From NCBI GenBank assembly GCA_964428205.1, contig CAYRXE010000001.1, positions 18,711-82,710 on the forward strand: a stretch of 64,000 bases of DNA, read 5' to 3'. The notes beneath the pieces are model-generated. The model was given only the letters and a program-made list of their open reading frames with translations. It was not told the origin of the DNA and ran no database searches. Position numbers and translations under genes: made by a program. The stretch comes from CAYRXE01 sp964428205. GTDB lineage: Bacteria; Patescibacteriota; Gracilibacteria; Peribacterales; Peribacteraceae. How positions within the stretch are numbered: position 1 is the first letter of the stretch; each line of letters starts with the position of its first letter. Below, one piece after another: positions 27,545-35,994 of the stretch.

Positions 27545-28567
27545 CTAGTTCCCTGCCCTGATATATCCATCCATGACTTCCACAATATGTGTGAGGCTGT
27601 GGCGCTTTTCCACAATCTGATCCATGTCGTCAGCACTCAGTGGTGCCTGCTTGATGGCCTCTTGAACGAACGTGGCGATGGCTTCTGGCGTATCGGCAGG
27701 TGGTGCAGCCGGGATTCCAATCGCTGCGGCATTGCGTGCCGTCGTCACAGGATAACAACCACAGGTCATGGCCTCGAGCATAGTTTTGTCGATCGTCTCA
27801 CTCGCCATATTGAGGATGAGCGTGTGATGCGTGTAAATCTCGGGAAGATCTTTAATGGGTGCGGATCCTAGGAAGCGCACGCGCTCGGTAAGACCTAGCT
27901 TGATCACCAGAGCTTTGAGTTCAGCTGCGTAGTCCGGCTCTACTTCTTGCCCATAGATATCAAGCGTGAAGAAGGTTGGGAGATGTGTAAGTGCAGAGAT
28001 ACAAAGTTCTGCGCGCTTGCTGCGTGCCAAGCGATGCACGATCAAAAGCTTATGAGGTTCAGTGGTGTGATTCTCGCGCTTAGGCCAGAACGTGCGATCA
28101 ATGCCATGGCCCGTGACGATCTTCTTATAGCTTTGATCGTACTGCGGCAGGCTTTGTGGAGTCGCACAGAAGAGGCGTTTGCCGTAGATACCAAGGAGCA
28201 ACAGCCCGAGCTGCATTTGATAGTGCGTGTACCACAAGTACGTTGGCGTGTTTCGGATGAACCACAGTGGCGCGCCAAAGAGGCCCCATACGGGAGCCAT
28301 GTGCACAAACACACGATCGCTCTTGTGGTTCCAAATATGACGCCAGAAATTAAGGAGATGCTTAACCTTACCCTTAGTGCTTTCTTTACCCATCGAGAGC
28401 ACTTTGAAGTTTGGCGTTACGTTCGGCAGTACTTCTTTCATCTTCTCTGGCTGCCATTCTAAGCACAGAACAGTTACGTCGTACCCGCGTGCCGCAAACG
28501 CATTGGCCCAGAGGACACCAAAGGCATCCTGACCGTGCAGCTTTTGAGTGATGAAGAGAAGCTTCAT
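27545..28567 (-). CDS. Glycosyltransferase family 4
   Basis: A 340-residue GT-B protein starting MKLLFITQKLHGQDAFGVL. The C-terminal domain has KLLIVHRLARSKRAEL and the signature ETIDKTMLE (E-x7-E), followed by CGCYPVTTARN. The ATG overlaps the stop of the GT4 gene upstream (ATGA). It is the third of three GT4 genes following rmlB on this strand. Donor and acceptor are unknown. Confidence 0.92.
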   Translation of the reverse strand: MKLLFITQKLHGQDAFGVLWANAFAARGYDVTVLCLEWQPEKMKEVLPNVTPNFKVLSMGKESTKGKVKHLLNFWRHIWNHKSDRVFVHMAPVWGLFGAPLWFIRNTPTYLWYTHYQMQLGLLLLGIYGKRLFCATPQSLPQYDQSYKKIVTGHGIDRTFWPKRENHTTEPHKLLIVHRLARSKRAELCISALTHLPTFFTLDIYGQEVEPDYAAELKALVIKLGLTERVRFLGSAPIKDLPEIYTHHTLILNMASETIDKTMLEAMTCGCYPVTTARNAAAIGIPAAPPADTPEAIATFVQEAIKQAPLSADDMDQIVEKRHSLTHIVEVMDGYIRAGN

Positions 28568-29664
28568 TGTGCGAGTGATTGCAAGAAGTGAGCGTAGTCC
28601 TTCAAAAGTTTTTTGCCATCAAACTGCTCGAGAATCTTTGGTGCATTCTGCGCAATGTGCATACGCAATGATTCATCACGAAGGATTGTGCGCACTTTGG
28701 CAGCAATGTCTGCCGGTGCTCCGGAGGTGAAGAGTCCATTCTCATGATCTTCAATCACATCTGGCATCACACCCACGCGCGTAGCTACGAGTGGAAGACC
28801 AAGTGCCATCGCTTCGAGCGCAATGCGCGGACCACCCTCGCTCTTCGAGGGCATGACGCACACGTGTGCCTCGGTCATCGCAGACCAGAGATCCTGTGGC
28901 GTAGCCTGCCATCCGCGGAATTCCACTCGCGAGATGACACCCAAGTTTTTGGCTTCTGTAAGGTACTTTTCGCGATCCGGACCATCGCCAAGGATCAACA
29001 ATGTTTGATCCGCCAAGAGGGCCATAGCCTTGAGCAGCTCACTCAGCCCTTTGTTAGGCGCGAGTCGTCCGGCAAACACGACGTCGTACTTTTTGGGGCG
29101 TGCCGAGATAGACGTGAGTGCTGTGTGATCCAAGTAGAAGGATGGCACGACCGTGATTTTCTTTTTCGAGATCCACCAACGTGCGAGCTTACTACCAACG
29201 GTTTTGTTAACGACACGAATCTTCTTCGCGCTCAGTGCTTCCAGTGGAAGCATGATGCGAGACCACACACGTGAAACCGCTTCGAGTGCGTTACCCGCCT
29301 TTGGCCAACCCACTATGTGGTGAATTTCGAGTGCATACGGAATACCTGTCCAACGCTTGAGCATCCATGCAGCACTGCCGTTATAGAACGGTGGAAACTC
29401 ATGCACAGCCATCGCACCGTGATGATGCTCGCGAATGAGCGCGAGACCTGTACGAAAGGCCCACGAACGCTGGTACAGGAGCCCTTTGGGATTCGGATGG
29501 AAGTACACGTTGCTTGGGAGACTGACAGGCGTCCCCTTCTCCGAACGAGGGCAGATAACATCAATGCGTTCGAACTCTTTCGAAAGGCCTTCGAGAGTAG
29601 CCACAAAAGGTCCGCGTTTCCCTGCCAGGATCGACCGATCTCCGCTGAGCATGAGCAGATTCAT
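28564..29664 (-). CDS. Glycosyltransferase family 4
   Basis: A 366-residue GT-B protein beginning MNLLMLSGDRSILAGKRGPF. It contains DVVFAGRLAPNKGLSELL, VSRVEFRGW and the signature EGGPRIALE, followed by GLPLVATRVG. Both ends overlap neighbouring GT4 genes by 4 bases (ATGA). This tight coupling suggests that the three transferases add successive sugars. The substrates are unknown. Confidence 0.93.
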   Translation of the reverse strand: MNLLMLSGDRSILAGKRGPFVATLEGLSKEFERIDVICPRSEKGTPVSLPSNVYFHPNPKGLLYQRSWAFRTGLALIREHHHGAMAVHEFPPFYNGSAAWMLKRWTGIPYALEIHHIVGWPKAGNALEAVSRVWSRIMLPLEALSAKKIRVVNKTVGSKLARWWISKKKITVVPSFYLDHTALTSISARPKKYDVVFAGRLAPNKGLSELLKAMALLADQTLLILGDGPDREKYLTEAKNLGVISRVEFRGWQATPQDLWSAMTEAHVCVMPSKSEGGPRIALEAMALGLPLVATRVGVMPDVIEDHENGLFTSGAPADIAAKVRTILRDESLRMHIAQNAPKILEQFDGKKLLKDYAHFLQSLAQ

Positions 29665-30782
29665 TTGCGCTTAGGCGAACGACGACTCCTTGTTGAACTA
29701 AGTGTCGAAAAGAATGCGAGTGTTTCTTCGGCGACTTCGCTCCATGCACGGTGTGTCGTGACGAGCGATGCCGCGTGCTCGGCAATGGCCTGGTAGTTCT
29801 TTTCTGCTTCGATGATTGCACGCGTGATGTCTTCGACCGTCTTCAAAGGCTTGAGGATCATGCCCTGAGCCAGTTCTGCGCTAAGACCGGTTTCCTCGGT
29901 AAGGAGAACAGGCAAACCTGCAGCACGAGCTTCGAGCGCGGCATTAGGACTGATTTCTGTGAGGGATGGGATCACCAGGAGATCATGACTTGCGAAGATC
30001 TTCGTGCGCTCATCTGAGGTGACGGAGCCCATCATCTTCACGCGATTGGCGATACCGAGTTGAGAGATAAGTGCGAGGAGCCTCTGTTGTTCCGGACCTT
30101 CTCCCACAAGGGAGAGATGAACGTACGGGAGCTTGGCGACAGCATGCAGGAGGTTTGGCAGATTTTTGAATCGCACGAAGCGTCCCAGGAACAAGAGCTT
30201 AAACATCTCCTGCTTCTCGTGGAACACAGGTGAAGGACTAAGGGGCAAAGCATTTTCGATGACCACATGCTTCGGCATCCTCTTAAAGAGGAATTCCGAA
30301 AGGCGCTCCTGGAAGGTTGTAGAGAACACGATGCCATCGAATGCGCGGAGCACTTTGCCCATCACGGCACGCGTTCCTTTAAAGGTGATATAAAAGGACC
30401 TGAGTCCCTTGCGACCACCGCGATCGGTGTAGCGCTCCCACAGGAAGTCTCCGCCAAGGCGAAGTGCCGTAAGTGGCTTTTCGAGTCGCGCCATAAAGAG
30501 TGGCACACCTACACTCACGGATGAAAAACAGTAGATGAAGTCTGCTTCACTGCCGTGTTCCTTGAGAGCGGCAGCAAACCTGCGCCAACGTGTCACACCC
30601 GCCTGACCCTTCTTCACCTTCACGACTGTCCACGAATCTTTCTCAATAAGATCTTCTGGGCCATACGTGATGACGGTCACTTGTTCCCCACGGCTCGTCA
30701 GCTCCTCGGCGAGGGCTTTGACGTACGTCGCAGGACCACCAATGTCTGGTGGATAAATGCCAGTGGCAAGAACGATGTTCAT
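29661..30782 (-). CDS. Glycosyltransferase family 4
   Basis: A 373-residue GT-B protein starting MNIVLATGIYPPDIGGPATYV, a typical GT4 N-terminus with the Gly-rich loop. The C-terminal half has LLFLGRFVRFKNLPNLL, VKMMGSVTSDE and the signature EISPNAALE. It follows rmlB by 22 bases and overlaps the next GT4 gene by 4 bases. TACAAT lies 14 bases before the ATG. Confidence 0.93.
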   Translation of the reverse strand: MNIVLATGIYPPDIGGPATYVKALAEELTSRGEQVTVITYGPEDLIEKDSWTVVKVKKGQAGVTRWRRFAAALKEHGSEADFIYCFSSVSVGVPLFMARLEKPLTALRLGGDFLWERYTDRGGRKGLRSFYITFKGTRAVMGKVLRAFDGIVFSTTFQERLSEFLFKRMPKHVVIENALPLSPSPVFHEKQEMFKLLFLGRFVRFKNLPNLLHAVAKLPYVHLSLVGEGPEQQRLLALISQLGIANRVKMMGSVTSDERTKIFASHDLLVIPSLTEISPNAALEARAAGLPVLLTEETGLSAELAQGMILKPLKTVEDITRAIIEAEKNYQAIAEHAASLVTTHRAWSEVAEETLAFFSTLSSTRSRRSPKRK

Positions 30783-30804
30783 GGCTTGTAGATGCGATTG
30801 TAGC

Positions 30805-31770
30805 TCAGGAGAGATTTCGCGAATACCACTCCACCGTCTTCGCAAGACCTTCTTCGAAGCTCACTTTCGGCTTCCATCCCCTCGCCCGCAATTCGGAGGA
30901 GTCGAGCGCATAGCGCCAGTCATGACCAGGACGATCCGTTACGTATGTGATGAGACTCTCGGGCTTACCAAGTACACCAAGGACGGTCTTTGCTACTTCG
31001 ATGTTCTCCTTCTCTGCATTCGCAGAGACATGGAAGAACCGGTGACCAATCGCATCGTCATGCGTAAAAGCATCTGGCGTTTGCAGAATGATTTCGAGTG
31101 CGTCGCAGTGATCGGTCACAAAAAGCCAATCACGCTTGTTCTTCCCTCCTCCATAAATAGGAATGTTTTTGTCCGCGAGTGCAGAGCGAATGATCACGGG
31201 CAAGAATTTCTCTGATGCTTGGTGCGGGCCGTAGTTATTCGTGCAACGAGACACCGCAATCTTGAGTCCGTAGGTGCGAATGCCTGCAAGGATGATCATT
31301 TCGGCAGAAGCCTTGCTCGCTGCATACGGGGAACTTGGCATGTGGTGTGCATCAATCTTCTTTGGCTCTTCGTCGTCCGTGAGATCTCCGAGGACTTCGT
31401 CTGTAGAGATGTGCAACATGCGAAGGCTTGGGTGCTTGCGCATGACGTTCATCAAGCTGTGCACGCCAATGATGTTCGAGTGCAAGAAAGGCATCGGGTC
31501 ATTGATGCTCCTATCTACGTGACTCTCGGCCGCGAAGTTCACGATGGTATCAATCTCATGTTTTTCGACGAGTTCATCCACGAGCTTCTGATCGGCAATG
31601 TCTCCTTCGACAAAGGTGATGGCCGACCATACGGATTCGAGGAATCTGCGGTCTGCGGCATACGTGAGTTTGTCGATAACCACGACCTTATCGTTTGGAT
31701 GGGCTGCAACGTGCCTGAGGACGAAATGGGAGCCGATAAAGCCGGCTGCGCCGGTCACAAGGAGGTTCAT
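30805..31770 (-). CDS. rmlB: dTDP-glucose 4,6-dehydratase
   Basis: A 321-residue extended SDR. It has TGAAGFIGSHF (residues 6-16), the catalytic block HISTDEVLGDL with the Thr-Asp-Glu triad, and YAASK near residue 148. It converts dTDP-glucose to dTDP-4-keto-6-deoxyglucose. rmlA is divergently encoded 77 bases away, so the two share a control region. No RmlC or RmlD is seen in the window, so the keto sugar may go to the aminotransferase or C-methyltransferase instead of L-rhamnose. TATAAG lies 9 bases upstream. Confidence 0.93.
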   Translation of the reverse strand: MNLLVTGAAGFIGSHFVLRHVAAHPNDKVVVIDKLTYAADRRFLESVWSAITFVEGDIADQKLVDELVEKHEIDTIVNFAAESHVDRSINDPMPFLHSNIIGVHSLMNVMRKHPSLRMLHISTDEVLGDLTDDEEPKKIDAHHMPSSPYAASKASAEMIILAGIRTYGLKIAVSRCTNNYGPHQASEKFLPVIIRSALADKNIPIYGGGKNKRDWLFVTDHCDALEIILQTPDAFTHDDAIGHRFFHVSANAEKENIEVAKTVLGVLGKPESLITYVTDRPGHDWRYALDSSELRARGWKPKVSFEEGLAKTVEWYSRNLS

Positions 31771-31834
31771 CTGGGACAGCTTATATCGTTTGGCTTTTGC
31801 GTAATAGGGCCTAGAAACGCATTCTGAAAAGCTC

Positions 31835-31840
31835 TAGAAT
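31835..31840 (+). promoter_or_regulatory. -10-like hexamer for rmlA
   Basis: TAGAAT ends 7 bases before the ATG at 31848. rmlB has TATAAG at 31780-31785 on the other strand. Confidence 0.45.
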
Positions 31841-31847
31841 CTCGCGT

Positions 31848-32491
31848 ATGAAAGGCGTCCTTATTTGCGGCGGCAGTGGCACCAGGCTTAGGCCCCTCAC
31901 GGAGATCACGAACAAGAGTCTCCTCCCGGTCTACGACAAACCACTCATTCTCTACCCTCTCCAAGTTCTCTTGGATGCGGGCATCACGCAGATTGTGATT
32001 ATTTCGGGTAACGATCACGTCGACCAGATGGCGAGCTTCCTTGGAAGTGGAGCAAAGTTTGGTTGTGAGTTCAGCTACCGCGTGCAGGACGAAGCCAAAG
32101 GCATTGCTCAGGCTCTCGGCCTCGCAGAAAGTTTTGTAGACGGTGATGATGTGTGTGCGATCCTTGGTGACAACGTCTACTTCGATGATCTCTCGACGTC
32201 CATCAAGAACTTTAAAGGTGGTGCGCACCTCTTTGTAAAAGACGTGCATGATCCGGAGCGCTTTGGTGTCGCAACAATGGAAGGCAGGCACGTCACATCC
32301 ATCGAAGAAAAACCAAAGATGCCAAAGACCTCCATGGCTGTCACAGGTTGCTACGTCTACGACCGTCACTGCTTCGAGATCATCCATAACCTCAAGCCAT
32401 CCGCACGTGGTGAATTGGAAATCACCGATGTCAGTAACGCCTATGTAGCCCAAGGAATGGCCACAGCGACGATTTTGACGGATGAATGGGT
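31848..32491 (+). CDS. rmlA: Glucose-1-phosphate thymidylyltransferase (3' end lost in gap)
   Basis: The first 214 residues are intact. The nucleotide-binding motif is GGSGTRLRPLTEITNKSLLPVYDKP (in parts: GGSGTRLRPLT and KSLLPVYDKP), and ILGDNVYFDD gives the metal-binding Asp. The reaction makes dTDP-glucose for RmlB. The sequence runs into the N gap just after ATILTDEW; short RmlA proteins usually end about 25 residues later, so only the tail is missing. Confidence 0.92.
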
Positions 32492-32591
32492 NNNNNNNNN
32501 NNNNNNNNNNNNNNNNNNNNNNNNNNNNNNNNNNNNNNNNNNNNNNNNNNNNNNNNNNNNNNNNNNNNNNNNNNNNNNNNNNNNNNNNNNN
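32492..32591. other. Assembly gap of 100 Ns
   Basis: Exactly 100 Ns, the usual placeholder for a gap of unknown size. The gap removes the 3' ends of two convergent genes, rmlA and a GT4. The missing amount may be small, since each gene lacks only about 25-30 codons, but extra genes cannot be ruled out. Confidence 0.98.
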
Positions 32592-33631
32592 TCCCAGTCG
32601 TACCGAAGCACGTTCTCTTTTGCTGCGTTCGTTAAGTGATCACGAAGTGGCGCATCAGTAAGGAGACGGAAGAGGGACTCTGCGGCAGCGCTGATGTCGT
32701 TTGGGGGAACCAAGAGTCCTGTTTTTCCATCATGCACGATATCGGGAATACCACCTGTATTCGTGGCCAAAACGGCACATCCAGAGGCCTGAGCTTCGAG
32801 GAACACGTTACCCAGTGCTTCGCTACGCGAGAGCCCTGCAAAGATTTCTGCTTCGGAGAATTCGCGGTGTAAGCGTCCGTCTGTCAGACGACCAAGGAAC
32901 TCTGTGCGATCGTGCACATCAAGTTCTTTTGCAAGTGCGCGCATAGGTTCTGCCTGTGAGCCATCCCCTACCAAGTGAATGTGTGCGTTTGCAGGGAAGT
33001 CCGGATCTTTCGCAGCTTCTGCAAATGCACGGAGCAACGTGTCGATGCCTTTCATAGGTTCCATGCGACCAACGAACAGGATGCGTCCGGATTCTTTGGC
33101 AAATTGCTCGCGCGAAGACTGGAGTTCATCGAGTGAGATGCCATTGGGAATGCGGATGACATCGCTGCGACCAAAGCGAGCAGCACGTCGCACGAGCACA
33201 GAGCTGATGGCCGTGATTACATGCGCCGTCCAGTGCATGGGTGCGAGCAGCAGTGATGTGTTGGTGCTCTGGAGTGTGAGGATGCGCTTACTCTTGGGCG
33301 CCCAAATGGCGCAGAAGGCCAATGCCAAACCCGCAAAGGATTCGAGGATTGCATGCGTAATTCGTGGCTTAAGCCTGCGAACGGCAAAAGGGGCGAGGAA
33401 TGGGAAGAGCCAGGGATCGAGCTTGGTACCAAATCCAAGGCGCATCACGTTGATACCACGGACAATATCGTTTTTAGGAAGCTTGCTCGAAATGCGACTC
33501 GTGACGATGACGATTTCGAATTCATTCTGCAAACGTGCAGCTACTTCTTCTGCACAAGCTTCTGCACCACTGCGATAGGGTGTGAAGAACGCCGAGAGTA
33601 TGACAACGCGGCTTCTCATCGTGTGTCCCAT
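32592..33631 (-). CDS. Glycosyltransferase family 4 (3' end lost in gap)
   Basis: About 346 residues are present before the gap. The N-terminal SAFFTPYRSGAEACAEEVA loop, GRILFVGRMEPMKGIDTLL, DRTEFLGRLTDG and EALGNVFLE (E-x7-E) identify a GT4. The last visible residues are VLRYDW, so about 30 residues are missing. The start could be at 33631 (MGHTMRS) or 33619 (MRSRVV). It follows another GT4 gene by 19 bases. Confidence 0.88.
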
Positions 33632-33650
33632 CACACTAACCTGAAGTGAC

Positions 33651-34760
33651 TCACTCTTCAAATAAACTCTTGTACTTCTCTCCCACCACTGTCCAACTGA
33701 ATTCCTTCTCGATTCTCTCTCGTGCAGCCTTACCAAGAGCGGCACGCTTGCTCGAATCATCGATGAGCCTGCGCACGTGCGACTGCAGTGCCTCTCTATC
33801 GCCTACGGGGAACAAGAATCCCGAGACTCCGTTCTGGAGGAGGTACCTATTACCACCCACTTCGCTCGCAACACATGCGCACGATGCAGACATGGCTTCC
33901 ATGATGGCATTGCTGAGTCCTTCGCTGTGGCTCGGCATCACGAAGATGTCTGTTTTTGCCAATACCACGGGAATATCGTTGCGCAGGCCCGGGAAGGAAA
34001 CTTCGCGTTCGTACTGCTGTACGAGCTTGTTTCCTGCTTCGTAATGGCCCACAACCTGGATGGTGATGCCCGGATACTGCTGTTTGAGGGGTGTAACGGC
34101 AGCGAGGAAATCATCGACACCTTTGATGGATTCCAAGCGTCCAATATAAGAAATAGTGACACCATCCTTGGTACTTGGTACTTGATCCTTGGCACTTTCG
34201 TATGGTGTGGGATCGATGCCCGTGGGAATCACGCGAGACTTTTTGGAAATACCAAGACGCTTGAGGAGCGTCGCTGGCTGGGGATGGAAGAACACAACAC
34301 GTGATGCGCACAAAAGGATGAGCCAGCCGAGTGTCCATGCGTACATGGCAGCAGCGACGCGCGGGATGACCCCACGTGGCCACCATGTCATACCCACAAG
34401 TGCATCGGTGATGAGCGTGACTTTCGTACCACGGAGCCTGAGCGAAAGAAGCGAGAGAGATGACCAGAAGAGCACTTTGTTGATGACGATGGTATCTGGC
34501 TTCTCTGTTTCGATGATGGAACGCACGAGTGTTGAGAATCCAAAGGCGATGCCGTAGTTCCAAGGATCTGGCAAGAAAACGTCCTTCTTACGATAAATCG
34601 TGAGGGTAGGACTGACGTGTTCTACAGATGTGTCGGCCCCCATGCACACAACAACAACGCGGTAGCCGAGACGCTGCCACAGCTCTGCAAGTTTGACCGA
34701 ACTCACCATCCAGCGGTGCGCCTCTTTCCAGTAGGGACTAATGAGGAGAATTGTTTTCAT
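33651..34760 (-). CDS. Glycosyltransferase family 4
   Basis: A 369-residue GT-B protein starting MKTILLISPYWKEAHRWMVSS. The C-terminal domain has ISYIGRLESIKGVDDFL, then EGLSNAIME (E-x7-E) and CVASEVGGNRYLL. A hydrophobic stretch around residues 130-160 may contact the membrane. A word-repeat hairpin lies directly upstream. Confidence 0.92.
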   Translation of the reverse strand: MKTILLISPYWKEAHRWMVSSVKLAELWQRLGYRVVVVCMGADTSVEHVSPTLTIYRKKDVFLPDPWNYGIAFGFSTLVRSIIETEKPDTIVINKVLFWSSLSLLSLRLRGTKVTLITDALVGMTWWPRGVIPRVAAAMYAWTLGWLILLCASRVVFFHPQPATLLKRLGISKKSRVIPTGIDPTPYESAKDQVPSTKDGVTISYIGRLESIKGVDDFLAAVTPLKQQYPGITIQVVGHYEAGNKLVQQYEREVSFPGLRNDIPVVLAKTDIFVMPSHSEGLSNAIMEAMSASCACVASEVGGNRYLLQNGVSGFLFPVGDREALQSHVRRLIDDSSKRAALGKAARERIEKEFSWTVVGEKYKSLFEE

Positions 34761-34768
34761 CTGAATGA

Positions 34769-34835
34769 AGAATTGAAAATGTAAAATTGAAAATGAAAAA
34801 AGGAATGCTCAATTTTCAATTCTCAATTTTCAATT
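34769..34835. repeat. Imperfect hairpin of AATTGAAAAT words
   Basis: The left arm repeats AATTGAAAAT twice (34769-34795); the right arm repeats ATTTTCAATT/CAATTTTCAATT (34809-34835). The right arm encodes the last residues (KLKIEN and stop) of the DUF2304 gene, so the element has become part of a coding end. Confidence 0.75.
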
Positions 34836-35181
34836 TCTGATCACTATCCAGTCCTGCTTCTCTCAAACCCAGTGTTCTGACAATTTTCGTGTGACGCTGC
34901 TCCAACTCTTCCAAACGAATGATGAGGTAGAACATCATGAAGAAGAGAATACCAATGAAGGTCACGACTGCGGCGTTCTCTGCTTTTGCGATTCCGGTAA
35001 TGGCCGAAAGATATGTAAGTACAGAGGGATACAACGCAATGTACGCCACAGCTCCCCAGAAGACCGTCCAGAGGACAGCTTCGATGAGTGTCTTCTTTTT
35101 TCGAAAGACAAGATTCCACGCGTACAAGATTGCGACGGATGACACGAGTGGAGCGATGAGTTGATACGCGGTCAGTTTCAT
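34816..35181 (-). CDS. DUF2304-like small membrane protein
   Basis: A 121-residue protein with three predicted hydrophobic segments (about residues 5-25, 33-52 and 70-90), then a charged helix LEELEQRHTKIVRTLGLRE. DUF2304 proteins are usually found beside GT2 genes, as here (35311), and may help move or use lipid-linked sugars; that role is not proven. TACCAT 6 bases before the ATG at 35181 favours that start over MPM at 35187. The final residues KLKIEN come from the repeat at 34769-34835, so the C-terminus may be younger than the rest. Confidence 0.8.
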   Translation of the reverse strand: MKLTAYQLIAPLVSSVAILYAWNLVFRKKKTLIEAVLWTVFWGAVAYIALYPSVLTYLSAITGIAKAENAAVVTFIGILFFMMFYLIIRLEELEQRHTKIVRTLGLREAGLDSDQKLKIEN

Positions 35182-35223
35182 AGGCATATGGTAGGACTTG
35201 CTATATTACTTGTATATAGGGCA

Positions 35224-35298
35224 AATGATGAATGATGAGAGATGAATGATGAAAAAACGCTTTTATACGCTTACGATTCATCCTTCATCATTCATCTT
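35224..35298. repeat. Imperfect hairpin of GATGAA words (GATGAA family)
   Basis: Left arm AATGATGAATGATGAGAGATGAATGATGAA in pieces of GATGAA/GATGAG (35224-35252); right arm ATTCATCCTTCATCATTCATC (35275-35296). The loop carries AACGC and ACGCTTACG, shared with the copies at 42770 and 56128. It lies upstream of the DUF2304 gene, which is thus bracketed by hairpins. Confidence 0.75.
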
Positions 35299-35310
35299 TT
35301 CTCAAGAGAA

Positions 35311-35994
35311 TCACCGTAAAAAAGACCTCAAGAGAATCTTCAATGCCGTTTGCACTCCCCTAGCAAAGGACTGCCCCTTGGCCATGGTGTACTCGGAATA
35401 CGTCACCTTGGTGGGAACCTCGGCAATGCGCCACCGACGGATAACCGCCTCGCGAACAATCTCGGTACAGAACTCGAAGCCACTCATCTTCAGATCAATC
35501 TCGGCGAGTGCCTTGGGACCAAACACTTTAAATCCGCACTGACTGTCATCGACCCACTTCCCTGCCGACAGGAGGGTGAGCACGTTGCCAATGGAGTTAA
35601 AGACTCTGCGTACAGAGGGGATGTGATTGCGACGACCAAAGCGATTGCCAAACACCACATCGGCACGATCCTCAAGTACCGGCTTGAGCATGGCCGGGAT
35701 ATCGGCGGGATCATGCTGACCATCGGCATCGAGCGTCACGACGATATCGGCGTCCAGTCTGCGAGCGGCTTCGATACCCGTCATGGTGGCAGCACCCGCT
35801 CCACAGTTTTCTGGATGACGAACCACAATGGCACCTGCGGCGCGCGACACATCGGACGTGTTGTCGTCCGATGCATCGTCTACCACGACCACTTTGGTGG
35901 AAAACTTGAGTGCGTCTTTGATGACCGCAGGGACACGGCTCGCCTCACGAAAGGCAGGAATGACCGTAACGATATGAGGCGACGATTGATTCAT
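35311..35994 (-). CDS. Glycosyltransferase family 2 (DPM1-like)
   Basis: A 227-residue GT-A protein beginning MNQSSPHIVTVIPAFREASRV. The metal site is TLDADGQHDPADI near residue 98, after VVVDDASDDNT. The shape and length resemble polyprenyl-phosphate glucose or mannose synthases without a membrane tail. The ATG shares one base with the stop of the 941-residue membrane protein upstream (TAATG), and a DUF2304 gene lies downstream. It probably supplies a lipid-linked sugar. Confidence 0.9.
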   Translation of the reverse strand: MNQSSPHIVTVIPAFREASRVPAVIKDALKFSTKVVVVDDASDDNTSDVSRAAGAIVVRHPENCGAGAATMTGIEAARRLDADIVVTLDADGQHDPADIPAMLKPVLEDRADVVFGNRFGRRNHIPSVRRVFNSIGNVLTLLSAGKWVDDSQCGFKVFGPKALAEIDLKMSGFEFCTEIVREAVIRRWRIAEVPTKVTYSEYTMAKGQSFARGVQTALKILLRSFLR

